From assembly GCA_021464245.1 (NCBI GenBank), contig JADCRB010000030.1, positions 895,376-959,375 on the forward strand: a DNA stretch of 64,000 nucleotides. Reading direction: 5' to 3'. This DNA comes from Carallia brachiata. Its lineage: Eukaryota > Streptophyta > Magnoliopsida > Malpighiales > Rhizophoraceae. Of this stretch, positions 11,801-23,219 are shown piece by piece. A program made the position numbers and the translations under genes. Positions within the stretch are counted from its first letter, which is position 1, and each line of letters starts with the position of its first letter. The notes beneath the pieces were generated by a model that saw only the letters and a program-made list of their open reading frames with translations, was not told the origin of the DNA and made no database searches.

Positions 11801-11861
11801 GAATTATCTTGAAAAAATGGGGTGTTTTTGTCCGAAACATTCTCTCACTGCAAAATGCCAT
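8830..11861 (-). CDS. REM-family B3 transcription factor, three B3 domains, one frameshift
   Basis: Six exons: 11861-11772, 11471-10918, 10820-10633, 10537-10261, 9996-9743 and 9069-8830 (stop TAA). The start is MAFCSERMFR at 11861, just before the B3 opening PHFFKIIL. B3 domain 1 spans exons 1-2, B3-2 spans exons 3-4 (IPASFVRKF ... GWKQFVIDNNLDVGDVCVFEL), and B3-3 spans exons 5-6 (LPSGFFGTHILPQRQ ... NSLRVGDVCTFEM). A Lys/Arg-rich stretch (LKKRKKSKS) in exon 2 may be a nuclear localisation signal. The family (REM/VRN1-like) binds DNA in the nucleus; the targets are unknown. Exon 2 starts GIPGKFVRIHGSNL, but the conserved continuation SNPVLLKVPSG is in another frame, so one extra base lies at about 11429-11431. 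Intron phases agree only if that base is removed (about 533 aa). Exon 5 carries a threefold 20-residue repeat. Confidence 0.85.
9789..9968 (-). repeat. in-frame 60-bp triple repeat in REM exon 5
   Basis: Three head-to-tail copies of exactly 60 bases, differing at a few positions. Each encodes a 20-residue unit of the form HGREAESKLVESKFNSHPLS in the linker before the third B3 domain. The period is a multiple of three, so the frame is kept. Copies differ at residues such as R/C and G/F. Confidence 0.9.
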
Positions 11862-12061
11862 CTTTGTAGTTTGCATCAGCGACACCAATAATCATTCCAA
11901 AGGTACCTTTCTAACTAGCCTATACACACAGCATAGAGTAAAGTGCCAAGAGGCATATGGTTTAGCAGTGAAGTACAATAATTGGACTCGAACTTATCCC
12001 AAAAATAAGAAAGGGCATACACTTTAGCGGGGCACACGTACACATACACTCAATTTACACT

Positions 12062-12429
12062 ATATTTAACTATTTTATATGAAAAAAAAAAAATAAAATT
12101 TTTTTTTTATTTTTTATTAATTTAAATAATTATTTTTATTTTTTTATTATAAATTATTATTTATTTTTTTCTTATAATTTTTTAATTATTATTTTTTATT
12201 AATTATAATATTATCATTATTATATTATTATTTATTTTTTTTTATTCACTTTATATTTAATTTCTCTCTATCTAATCATACTATTAATAATAGCAGGCGA
12301 TATTTTCACGCACCAACAGCTTCTTACACGCACGTTGGGAGACAGCTCATACAAGAAGACAAAAATTCTCAAAAACATGCCTTTTTAAATTCTCGTGGAT
12401 ACTTTCTGATCTCGCAAAATTACAATCTT
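12062..12429. other. AT-rich spacer
   Basis: Almost pure A/T from 12062 to 12290, then ordinary sequence. It lies 5' of the REM gene (minus strand). No promoter element can be fixed in it. Confidence 0.5.
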
Positions 12430-12836
12430 TTGTCCACCACTGGAACTCCACCCGCCTCTACATCTAATGATTTGAAACGACGACGCATATACCCCGACTG
12501 TATCTCAAAAGATGGGCTTATTCCTTTCCAATCTACAGACCCTTGGCCAGAACTGATTCTCTTCTCCCGCTATGTTTGTGGATTAACACCCTCTCTGTCG
12601 ACCACGGATCCGGCTAACCTTGCTTAGCCTTTCGCTGCCGGCATATCAAAGACTTTGAGCATATCAAAGACTTTGAGACGAGGTTGAGCATTTATTATAA
12701 TAATTAAGAGAAGTGTTATTTAACTATCACGCGAAAATTCAACGCTTATTAATTTTAATCTCTTTTCTCTTCGTATGTCTATTAAAATTTCATGTAAATT
12801 AATAAAAGAAAAAGGAAAGGCTTTGAAGCTAAGTCC

Positions 12837-13061
12837 TTGATCCTGGTTAGGATCAAATCATTTTCTGAATCCGGATCCCAGTCCAAGCCCCATAACTTGG
12901 AGACACCAATGACATCAGCTTCGACACCAGCTCCAGCGCCTGTACTGCCAGTTCCTATGAAACCTGAAAATGGTGGTTTCGGTGGAGATGAGATGCAGTT
13001 TTTCAGTTCAGAGTTCTTAAGGATGATTCAAGAGATGATAAGGAAGGAGGCGAGGAATTAA
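12837..13061 (+). pseudogene. R2R3-MYB subgroup 22-like C-terminal remnant
   Basis: The open segment ends EFLRMIQEMIRKEARN followed directly by a stop. This matches the conserved tail of MYB44/73/77-type factors, whose motif is V/I-Q-E-M-I-R/K-x-E-V-R-x-Y-M. The tail is cut one residue before the usual Tyr. Upstream is a Pro/Ala/Ser-rich stretch as in those proteins' linkers. No R2R3 DNA-binding domain is present. A preceding open segment (12430-12627) may belong to the same remnant but cannot be proven. It is probably a gene fragment, not a working gene. Confidence 0.45.
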
Positions 13062-13900
13062 AATGTCAAGAATCTGTGTTTCCAAACGCTTACAAGAAAT
13101 AATCTTTTTAAGATAAGTAGGATCCAGTAGCCAAACATGGTTGCAAATATTGGTGTAAACGGAGACACAGAGACAGAGAAGGCAATGGGACCCACTCAGC
13201 CAGCCCGGCTGTAATTTTTTTTTTTTTTTTTTTTTTTTTTACGGTGTGTTTAAAATGAAAGGAAGGATTGAAAAAAAGAAGAGAAAGAGAAAAAAAATAA
13301 AGAGAAAATAAAATTGTTGGGAGTGGTAGAAAAAATTGAGAGAAAAAAATATCGTAAAAAAAAAATTAAATAGTAATTTTTGAAAAAAAATAGTGAAGAA
13401 AATAAAATTATTTAAAATAGTATAAAAAATTAAAAGAAATGAAGTATAGTGAAAGAAAAAATAAATAGTAATTTATGAAAAAAAATAATAAAATAAAATT
13501 TTTTAAAATAATATAAAAATTTAGAGGAAAGAATAAAAATAATAATAATTATTATTATTATTATTATTATTATTTTTTTCTCTCCTCCTTTTTCTTTATA
13601 AAACAAACAAGAACTTAATGTTTTAAAACAAAGAAAGGAAGAGAAATTGCAAAAAGTATCCGCGAGAAATTGAAAAGAGAATGCTTCTGAGAATTTTTGT
13701 CTTCTTGTGTGAGCCATGTCCCAATGTGCGTGTAAGAAGGCATTATATACATGAAAATATCGCCTCCCTTTAATAATATTTGGCAGTTATATCTCTTTTC
13801 TTTTAATTAATTATCTAATAATTTATATTATTTTATTAATAATTATGCTGTTAGATGTTCATATGTTCCTCTTTAAAAGTTAACCACCAAATTTTCCGAA
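13062..13900. other. low-complexity intergenic DNA
   Basis: It includes a 30-base T run at 13217-13240, purine-rich AT sequence to 13540, and an (ATT)n tract at about 13542-13575. The apparent reading frame on the minus strand is poly-Ile/Phe, from low complexity. No gene. Confidence 0.7.
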
Positions 13901-13904
13901 AAGA

Positions 13905-14455
13905 ATTGTCAATCACGACTACATGGTTATAAATTAAGTAACTGTAAGTAATTATAAATATACGATACGATAGATAAAATATATGATGTGATTAAATAAT
14001 TATAATAAAATTATATAATATGTCAAAGAGAATTATATTATCCGTATGAATGATTATAAAAAAATTTTAATTTTTAATAATTGTTCACATTGGTCCTAAC
14101 AAGTTAAAAAAAGTATACGACCTAAATGAACGGTCTTTGATTTTTAATGGCTGTTTACATGAATTGTATAATTCTTTTTACTAACAAGTTAAAAAAAAGT
14201 ATACCACCTAAATGAACGGTCATAAAAAATTTGATTTTTAATGACTGTTTACGTGAATTGTATAATTCTTTTTATTAACAAGTTAAAAAAAAGTATACGA
14301 CCTAAATGAACGGTCATAAAAAATTTGATTTTTAATGACTGTTTACGTGAATTGTATAATTCTTTTTAATATATCGTATAATTTTTTATTATATTATATA
14401 TCTTATCTATTATATCATAGACTAACAGTAATTTACAACCACCTAATTTGTAGGC
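13905..14455. mobile_element. AT-rich inverted-repeat element
   Basis: The two ends are imperfect inverted copies: GTAAGTAATTATAAATATACGAT... on the left, and on the right ...ATCATAGACTAACAGTAATTTACAACCACC. Both ends contain a 'gata-gataaatatat' core. The middle is filled by three direct repeats (14098-14370). Related sequence lies at 42700-43030 (shared GTATACGAC, ATTAT and GTAACTATCAAATTTTACAA-like blocks). It is likely a non-autonomous DNA element; exact ends are not set. Confidence 0.45.
14098..14370. repeat. three-copy tandem repeat, about 90 bp unit
   Basis: Three consecutive copies of AACAAGTTAAAAAAAGTATA... through GAATTGTATAATTCTTTTTA. Copy 1 lacks about six bases after AACGGTC; copies 2 and 3 are nearly identical, so the last duplication is recent. 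Confidence 0.9.
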
Positions 14456-15263
14456 ACAAAGTTTTTTTTGTTTTCTTAAATTGGAGGGAAGCTCAACAGA
14501 CAGACAAAGGATAAGGGGTTTGACTAATGACAAATGGCGTCCGGTCCAATAGACTTGGAGCCCAAAAATTCAGGAAAGATTTGTCATGATAATCAGGAGT
14601 TTTTTTTTTTTTTTTGAGATACATGATAATCGATAGGAATAGGATGTATTCATATCAGTTGGTAAATTCCCAAAAAAGTTGAAAATCGTTTTGACTGGGA
14701 AAGCACGTTTAACTTTAATAGCATTAAAGCGTATCCATTTGCCCCGCCAGAAAAGAAATTGAAGGCCAAAAGATGAAAAGAAGCTTCTACATATTGTGGA
14801 AATTGGTGATGAGTGGTTGACGATCTTTGAATGAAAGATCTAGGGATCTAAGGTAATTAACTTCGCATAAGGTGTCAAAGATTTGAGATTGGGTGCAAAA
14901 CACAAGATTCTTGATTGTATAGTCTAATTTATCACAAGTTGTTTCTCTTGTTCGTAATAATATGACTTGCATACTAGTTATTATCTCAGTTATTTCTATG
15001 GGCTTTAGTAATTTTACTCTGGTTCACAGTTGAGCTTCACTATCCGATTTCTTTCGATTAGGTTGAGAATCACAACAAGAATTCCCTTTCGGTTTTGTTG
15101 GGAATTGCACACTTCGAAAATGCCATGGGAATTTGGGAATTGCTTCCTTTTGACGTGCAGTTTTATGGTTATTGTTTGACAGATCAAGCTTATGTTGTTG
15201 TTTGATAGATCAAGCGAAGATTAATGAAGCGTCCAGGATGCCAGGAGATAGAGTTAAAATGCG

Positions 15264-16770
15264 TAGTTTTTTTTTTTTTTTTTAGGTTAACAGTCAATTT
15301 TACTTACAATCTTTCAATTTTTCTTAATTTAACTTAGAACCTTTTTTGGTCGAATTTAGTCTTTGTTAGTTAAATTCGGGTATTCCGTTAAATTTTTCAT
15401 TAAATAAACTTACATAGCCTCTTATGGCATCCCACGCTAACAAGTTTTGTACATACGGGCCTTCTATGTCAGCATATTATGCTGATGCGACATTTTTTAA
15501 ATTTTAAGTAATTTTTTTTAGAAAAATAACAAAATTTATTTTTTTTAAAGTCTATTTTATTTATAAAAAAAAAGATAAAAAAAAATTCCTTTCCCTCACG
15601 GAAGACTCTCTCTATCCTCTTCGTTGTTCATCTGCAACAAGCGTCATGTGGCGGAACACAAGAATCTTGTCGGCCAGTGATGCAAGGGACTCGGCGTCGA
15701 GAAAGCAAAAAAAAAAAAAAAAAAACAAAACACATAAGAACAAAAAATTGAACAAAAAGTAAAACCTCTCTCTCTCTCTCTGCGAATTTTGTTGGCCGGC
15801 GGCCACATCGGAACACAATTGAGCACTTGATTCTTCAGTGGAGACTACATAAAAGTAAAACACAAACAAGGCAGCATATTAGCCAAATTTTGGAAAAAAG
15901 ACAAACTTTTGAAACTCATGTTCGAAACTGCAAAGAAAATTCCAAAGAAAAGTGAGACCTTTCTGTGTTCCTCAGTTATGATAACAGAGAAATCAAGTTT
16001 GGCAAAATAGGATACAAAAGGCAAAAGCTTTATTAGCAACATCTTCAGCACCCAGGACCACGTCGCCGTCGTCTTCGCTCTCGACTCCGCCTGTCTTTGC
16101 TTGGAAGGGCGAGACCTCAACTGGGGGCACATGGCAGCCCAGATCTCAATGTCGACGGGATGGTGATGCTATCCTCTTAACCCAGACGGGTGTCAAGGCC
16201 GAAGAGTGAAACGACGGCGTCTTTACTATTTTGTTTATTTTTTCTTTTTTCTTTTTTATGTATTTAGCTTTTTTCGTTCTTTTTTTGTTTTTACTATTTT
16301 TAATTTGAGAAAAATTAGAAGCACATAAAAAATAATTATAAAGTAATCATAAATAGTAAAAAAATATTTTTGAGCAAAAAAAAATTAAAATCAATGTTTA
16401 GAATAATACTAAATATATTTAAATTTTAATTTTAAATGAAGTTGAATTTATTTTTATAACTACTTTATGATTAATTTTTATATTAGACTCTTTTAATTTT
16501 TTTCTAATAAATTATTCAAAATTTTAAAAAAAGCCACGTTAGTTAAAGATGTCGACATGACATGCTGACATGGGCAAAACTTGCTAACGTGTCATATCAC
16601 ATAACACCACATAAGTATACTTAATAGAAAATTTAACGGATCGGTCGAATTTGATTAGTGGAAGTAACATTGAAAACCAAATTTAAAAAAAAAAAAGTTG
16701 TAAGTTGAATTTAAAAAATGTCAAAAGATTATGAGTGAAATTGACGTTTAAACAAAAAAAAAATCAAGAA
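15264..16770. mobile_element. long-TIR element, Pack-MULE-like
   Basis: Two arms of about 250 bases (15264-15520 and 16515-16770) are imperfect inverted copies. Shared blocks, in the same spacing, include GTCAATTT, CCGTTAAATTTT, AACTTACA/ACTTATG, GCTAACAAGTTTTG / GTTAGCAAGTTTTG and ATGTCAGCAT. The flanks AAAATGCG (15256-15263) and AAGATGCG (16771-16778) are a possible target duplication of 8-9 bases. Long arms and such duplications are typical of Mutator-like elements. The interior holds GC-rich, gene-like DNA (15590-15690, 15780-15840, 16040-16220), unlike the AT-rich surroundings. This is as expected if host sequence was captured. No transposase is seen. Confidence 0.6.
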
Positions 16771-16999
16771 AAGATGCGAGATGTTATTTATTTTAGGAAA
16801 ATATAGGTTGAAGGGAAAATGAGAGATAGGAAACGACGGGTTTGCAACCAGTTATCTTTCTTTTGTGACTAAATACTTAAAATTCGTAACAAAAAAAATC
16901 AAATGGAAAAATACTTTTTTTTTTTTTGCAAAAATAAACATCTAAGTGCAAAATAAATACATTCAATCGCAAACTTGTCGCTCTTCCGTCTCTCATTTT

Positions 17000-18400
17000 C
17001 CTATCTATGTAATGAGCTCATTAATTTTATCCACAATAATTTAACATGCATTTTATCGATATTTTTTTTTTTTTTTTTGTAAAATGAATGATGAAACACC
17101 CAATTTAAACGATTATAGAGAGAGTGGGATAAAGTAACTCCACTAACATTTTTCAAGACCAGCCAAAGCGCACCCAAGATCTTTAAAAACCTAAAGACTA
17201 TAAGTCTGCTGCTATGCCAATTGAGCCATAAAATCAACAACTCGATTACCTTCCCAATATATGTGGTTAAAATGAACTTCCCAACAACGATCCATTAATG
17301 TAGGACAAGAATTTATCAAGTTAACAAGAGGGTAGTATGCAAAGGCTTATTCCTTAACATTATGTTTGGGAGGAGAAAAAAAGGGAGAGGGAGAAGAAAG
17401 TGAAAGAATTAGAATAAATTATTGTATTTGAAAAATATTTGAAAAGTAGAAGAGAAGAAAGTTTTTAATTCCTTTAATCTTCTCTAACTCATCAAAATTA
17501 CTCCTCCTAAAAATATGAGGACAGTTGTTGGTTCCTATTAAATTTATTAAATGACTCAACTACTCTTGCATAATTTGAAAATTAAAATTTTATTTAAACA
17601 AAACATTTGAATATAATTTATTATGAAAATAAAATTATTATTTCAATACATTTTATTTTCCTTATCTCACTTGCCACCTTTTCCTAAATAAAAGAATTTA
17701 TAGTTTTCCTTCATCTCATCACCTATTTCTAAACATAAGAGATGATAGAAAATATTTCTCTCCTTCAATAATCTTCTCCCTCACTTTTCTATTTTTTTGA
17801 AGATTTTATCCAAATACAGTGCAAAGTATAATCATTGCCAAAAATTCAGCCTCCAAAACAATGTTATGAAACCCAACTTCTCATGCATAAGAAAGGCCTG
17901 AATAGATCCCCTTAATTTTACATCAAAAGTTGTATGGATCCCAATTCGCTAAACAAAACAACCCACCCAAGAGCCTATTTAGTCTATTGAAACACCCCTG
18001 CAGATGCCTCTCCTAGATTCCCGTGAGTTGCCCTATCCATGTTGAGCTTGATCCACCCCAGATTTTGCGACTCCCAACCTATAAGGACAGAACTTCTTTG
18101 CCTAGTGGCTGTGCTACAACGTTCCTCCACCCAAGCATCCACTTACTCCTTTACTAATTTCAATAGAAATGGGACTAAATAAATAAAAGGCAATTTTTGC
18201 TCATTCAAACAGTCCTTTTATTGTGCCACTTCTAAGCCCCTAATAAGTCACAGCGAAGATATTTGCCCATGTGAGAAGAAACCCTGACCAAAGTTTGAAC
18301 ACAAATTCTCCACCAACTGCTTGGTAGAAAGGGAGAAAAATTTACTGTTAGTGTCCGGGTTGACCAACTTCATCGATAATCAAGTCATGTCTTTATCCAC
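17000..18400 (-). pseudogene. LINE / RNase H-like remnant
   Basis: The minus strand shows, with many stops and shifts, the plant non-LTR RNase H layout. VGWESQNLGWIKLNMDRATHGN (18070-18000) corresponds to the GWVKLNTDGA-G-N-PG start. LEAEFLAMII (near 17850) corresponds to the E-ALW helix. DRCWEVHFNHIYWEGNRVVDFMAQLA (17300-17220) corresponds to the HI-RE-N-AD-LA end, with the catalytic Asp region kept as VVDFMAQ. A MITE at 17357-17821 separates the last part from the rest. It is dead sequence from a LINE or an RNase H-like domestic copy. Confidence 0.65.
17357..17821 (+). mobile_element. Tourist-like MITE, copy 2
   Basis: It aligns along its whole length with 5274-5755. The left end is ATGTTTGGGAGG, the right end is CCAAATACAGTG, and the inner GTAAATTGTTGTGTTTG-like and TAAATGACTCAA blocks are shared. 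Left flank TTA is present (17354-17356) but the right duplication is lost, so it is older than copies 1 and 3. It is inserted in the RNase H remnant. Confidence 0.8.
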
Positions 18401-18419
18401 AAGAATTTAATATGCATTA

Positions 18420-19210
18420 TAAACATGTCACTGTTGCTTTTTTTTTTTTTTTAGCATACTTGCATTATGATTAGATGTGTACTTAGTAATGTTAAAAATT
18501 ATATGTTTGTTACTACCAATCCTTATGGTCTAACAATAACAAAGTTATTCTATTGTCTAGAAAAAGTTTATAGAGTTCAAGTCTCTTTTAAAACATTTAA
18601 TGAAATTAAATTTATACTCTTAATAAAGTGCAATTCTCCCTAATGGCATTGTAGATGACTATCTACAAGCAAGCCATCTATGCTAAAGATTGATTCTAGA
18701 AGCAAGCCATATATACCATTAAATATGGTGTAGTTAGAGCATATTATTTGCTCTAATCAAACCAATTGCATTCACATATTAAAAAAAAAAAATACTCTAT
18801 GAGATTTCTTAATTAGAATTAAAGCTAAATTAAAGCAATATGTTTCGCCAGATGATTGAAATTAAAAAAAAAATTAAGCTATTAGATGCTATTAAATGAA
18901 TTGTATAACTATTTTAATGTTACTTAAAATTAAACTTAGACTGTCAAATAAAACCAAATGTATATTATATATTTATTGTTTCTAAAGGTTGATTATAAAA
19001 TCAAGACGCGGTTAAATGCAGTGTAGTTATATATTTAAACTGTCTATTAAATACAGTGCGATTAAAGCATATTATTTGTTCAACTCAAATCATGTGCAAC
19101 TCTAATAAAGTTAGGTGGATAGTGTCGATAATGTTGTCCCATGATGGAATCAACAAGAAGTCAACAACCGTGTTCAAAAAAAAAAAAGTCAACAGCCAAC
19201 TCCATAGCTT
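18420..19210. other. intergenic, no gene seen
   Basis: AT-rich DNA with no recognisable gene or element. Confidence 0.5.
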
Positions 19211-19484
19211 AACAATTGTAATGCCACATGTAATGATCTTATCACATCAACCTTTTTTTTTTCTTCCAAAAACCAATGGAGTGAAACCATATGAATGGGG
19301 TGGGCTAAAGGGTGGGTGGCACAAGAAAGATTTGGCCTATAAATAGCCTAACAATTGTAATGCCACATGTAATAATCTTATCACATCAACCTTTTTTTTT
19401 CTTCTAAAAACCAATGGAGTGAAACCATATGAATGGGGTAGGCTAAAGGGTGGGTGGCACAAGAAAGATTTGGCCTATAAATAA
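19211..19484 (+). repeat. 139-bp tandem duplication ending in TATA-box-like sequence
   Basis: Two direct copies (19211-19349 and 19350-19484), nearly identical, each ending GGCCTATAAATA. The unit also holds CCAAT (AACCAATGG). The layout CCAAT - about 60 bases - TATAAATA resembles a promoter or an LTR U3 region, but no gene follows. Confidence 0.85.
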
Positions 19485-20590
19485 CTTGTTAGTTCTCTCA
19501 TTTGTATCATTCCAAAGTGTAACTAGAGTGGATGAGAAATTAACTACTGTTGAGTTTAATAAAATTTTTGGTAACAAAATCTTTTAAGTTAAAACTTGTA
19601 AATTTCCTTTTGTTTCATAGTAAATATTCAGGTAGTCTTTTTCGAACATATTGCTTATAGTCTTTTGCACATATTGCCTAAACGTCAAAACTGATAATTC
19701 TTATTTTATAATAAATATTACGCCCATATTGTCGGCGAACTAAGTAGCTTTCCATTGATATAAGCTTTGTATTTTGGATCCCTAATCAATTTAACAACTA
19801 TATATACCTAACTCATCGAGTATCTATATCACGTCTTCTTGTTTGTGAAATGAGTAGTTCAATATGTTCTCCTTTATCTATGGGAAATCCAGTTTGAGAA
19901 AGTAGGCTTAGTTTGTTTCCTCAACCTTTTTTGGGCCACAGTTAAAAACATCCGCTAATGCTGAATGACAAGACCTAAATTGGTATCAACTATCATATGT
20001 GAATGAAACCTGATGTAGACTAGGTGGATTTGTTTTGATATGAACTTTGCATGTTTGGTCGTCGCTGCATTCCACGTCTAGAGGATCTACTATCGTGGGA
20101 CAGAGGATTGGCTTTGGAAGGTGGTGTTGGTGTTTATATTGTCTTTAATTGCTATGATCATCAGTCCATTTTTCGTATATCTTTCTTGTTAGAACACCTT
20201 CTGCCAAGACTTAGTCCCAAATAAGGAGAAAGATATGGCATGAGAAAATAAAAATTTTGATGAAACAGTATTTATTAGCAAGCGTCTATTATATGAAAAT
20301 ATTTATACTTCGTTTCACGTATGTAAACTTCAAATTCAAATTCATGTGACAAGCCAAAGCCTTCATGCAACAAGTCAAAGCCTAGAAAAGATCACTAAGT
20401 TAGATTACGCCTATTTCAAATGTATTAGTAAGCCTGTAAAAGATGCAGTCATTGATTCTTTTGATAGGCTACAATTACTGCGATCAAATGTATAACTAAT
20501 GAAAACTCTGCTTTGATAAATTCTATTCATAGATAGAAACAGACAGAAGAACCGCACGCACGATACCGAAGCAGAACACCTGAGTGATTT
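19485..20590. repeat. duplicated flank, copy 1
   Basis: Blocks here recur at 24640-25150: GGCGAACTAAGTAGCTTTCC against GGCGAACTGGGTTGCTTTCC, GTGTTTATATTGTCTTTAATTGC, CATCAGTCCATTTTTCGTAT and TTTCTTGTTAGAACACCTT. Each copy lies on the 3' side of an XLG pseudogene, so the flank was duplicated with it, or both were invaded by the same element. No gene is present. Confidence 0.65.
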
Positions 20591-23195
20591 CTTCTATGCA
20601 ATAAAAAGGGAAGGAAATCTAATGTAAAGATATACCAGGCCATGCAAAACAATTTATTTTTACTCATTAAAGCCATGTTATGTATAGTTGCAAACAAGAA
20701 ACATTGAGGTATGGCTAATAAGCGAGCTTTTCGTGGCTTACTCATCCTCATGGAGAATAGGAACTTGCCTCAATGCTATATAAATTGAATGTTCATTCAG
20801 GTTGAAGTTCAACCTTTCATCCTCCCACTTCAGTATCTCCCTAGCATATTTTATGGGTGTAACACTACCAGGCTCCAACCCCTTAATGATAGAGACGTAC
20901 AATTTCTTTCCAATAAGCGAAGAATAGTGCCTCTTGAATTTCACAGCAATACAACCGAAACCTAGCTGACCAAGTGTGGGCCTACTATTAATACTGTTGT
21001 TTTTTTGTTCCTGTTAGAGTGATGATAGCTGATTAATGGATGAAAATCATCAAACCACTTGCACTGGGACAATGGCACTTGTTTTATCTTTTCCTCAAAA
21101 AGATCAAATTTGTTTAATATGAGAAGAAAGTCCATTAGGTTGAAAGTTGGATTAGTAACAATACTCTCAAAGAGGTTCCTACTAACCAACATCTTGTTTG
21201 AAGAAAACCCATTCTCATCAACTACAACTTGGTCATAATCACTCAGGGATACACAGAAAATGACCATCCCAACATCTTCAAACATCTCCATCCACTAAAA
21301 GTTCTCTCCAAGCCCCCGTGCCTGTAGCCTAATCAGTTGATACCTAGAGAGCAATATGAAGGGAATTGAGAAAAACAAGAACCATGGCTACTCAAAATGA
21401 ATCAGATTACACAGAAAAAAATATATTTGATCATTTACAGTTCATATAGTACAGTGAAATGCACAAAAAAAACAATGGCCAGAGCAAGACAATCCAAAAC
21501 ATACACTTTTTAAAATATAACCCACCGAAGCAAAAAGTCTTATTGATCATCACTGTCGTAATTATCATTAGGTGCTGACTGTGGAAATAAAAAGTCCAAA
21601 CAAACAAGCCCATTTGATGAAATAACACCCTCCAAATGTAGGCTATCCAAATCTGAAGGTTCATAGTCTGTTCTCAATATGTCAACAGCTTGTGAAGAAT
21701 GAAAATTATCTTAGTAACAATATTACAATAGCTAAAACTGCAAATAAAAACTGCAAAATTACGATAGTAAAAAAATTGCAAATATTTTTCATACATGTCA
21801 CCGTCTTCAGGAGCATATTAGACAACAAATTAATCCAAAAAGCACCACAACAAAGGATTGGATGATCTTAGCTTTATCAGACAAATAATAAAGAACAACA
21901 TAATGATCGTGTATTCAAAAGGATCTTAGCTGTGAAAGCCATAAGCTGTAACTAGATGCAAAATAGAAGCATAAGTGAAAACAAGGAGATTCAGAAGTGG
22001 CAAAACTTGGTAGCATTTCCAGTTCATTCCTTCTATTGTAGGTGGCTTGAATGGCTGGATCCTTCCATGTAATGGCAGAGCTAGTGATTTGTGTTAGTGA
22101 GGGCAAACTTAAGTACAGTTAAAAAAATAATTTTTTTAGTAATATAAAATAATGTAATATTAAATTTATGTGCATTTTTGCTTACCTAATTTTTAGTTGC
22201 ATAATTATGAAAATATTGAACTATAATTATGTGTTTCATTTTTATAAATTTTAAAACAGTTATATATGTATAAAATTTTACTCTATCACTAAAAAATTAT
22301 TCAATATATTTATCTTAAATTGAAGTATGATAGATATCAACTGTTCATTCATTTGAAACTAAAATATAGAAATAATGTATTTATATTTTGTATAACTTAA
22401 ATTATATTTAGAACCCAAAGTCATATATGTCTTTCAAATGTAATAAATATAATAAACTAACTCATTTGAAAAATTAAAGAAAAAATTGGTGACATTTTTA
22501 ATAATTCTTAGTAACAGAAGATTCTAAAATGTCTCCTCCATTCAAAAATTTTAAATTTTCAGTGGCGCCAATAAAAAAATTTGAGTAGAGGCAAACTTAA
22601 TCATTCTATGTATGTTATATATAAAGTTCTTGTTTGAGTGGGGGCAATTGTAATATGGCTCCACCATTGCTTCCATCACTCTTCAACCAATGGCGCATAT
22701 TCACAAGTAGTAGCTGGAAAGATTACTTCCAAATTGCCAGAGACCATAGTCTTCAAAAGCCATTTAGAAAATGCTTTGTGCCTTGGGCCGATAGAGTAGA
22801 TAGTTTTATGTTGCTGATTACTCTCATTCCATGCTAAAGCAACATTTTGTTCAGTTACTATCAGAAGCTAAGCCTCATATATGAAGGTTAGCCTACAACA
22901 CTATTTAGTTATACGAACTCAAGCTGTAAATCAAACTTTAGCTTCTCTCTACCCACACCTTGGCAGCCAGCCCCTATCTATCATTCCCCATTTCTTATAT
23001 TTATTGTTGAATCATCAACTAACTGGAATGGAGCCCCAAATAGAAATTAGCATCAACAAAATTCATCCAAAAAGTTTTTCAACGAAATTGTGGGGTTTCT
23101 ATGTCTTTTTTTTGTGTTCACATATACTTATGTATAACCTTTCTACCTGAGTATACGTGCAAGTAAAATTATGGCACATGCACATAAAAGGAAGT
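20591..23195 (-). pseudogene. XLG pseudogene 1 (exons 6-8 region)
   Basis: It is collinear with 34190-36060 of the intact XLG gene, including introns and 3' flank. Exon-8 copy at 20741-21345: the [11 protein letters not shown]4 motif is kept, but a frameshift and deletion lie near 20945-21010. Exon-7 copy at about 21535-21700. Exon-6 copy at 21995-22068 plus 22669-22838, split by a 600-base element. Intron 5 is recognisable to 23195, where homology stops. The C-terminal frame runs [19 protein letters not shown], the result of two extra bases relative to the canonical YSTE tail. Exons 1-5 are absent. Many shifts and stops make it non-functional. Confidence 0.88.
22069..22668. mobile_element. 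TIR element inserted in XLG pseudogene exon 6
   Basis: 600 bases that interrupt exon 6 exactly between sequences contiguous in the intact gene (GGTCCTTCCATAACTCTTC). Flanks CCTTCCAT (22061-22068) and GCTTCCAT (22669-22676) are an 8-base target duplication with one mismatch, typical of hAT elements. Ends: GTAATGGCAGAGC at the left, inverse of the right CTCCACCATT. The interior is AT-rich with no transposase. Confidence 0.75.
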
Positions 23196-23219
23196 AGAGT
23201 TGTACGCAAAGGCTGCAAC

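Noticed and set aside
13430..13717. 95-codon minus-strand frame
   Set aside because: Poly-Ile/Phe from (ATT)n and A-rich tracts.
15612..16132. Overlapping minus-strand frames inside the long-TIR element
   Set aside because: Composition is poly-Phe plus an Arg-Glu run from (TC)n and there is no known domain; treated as element interior.
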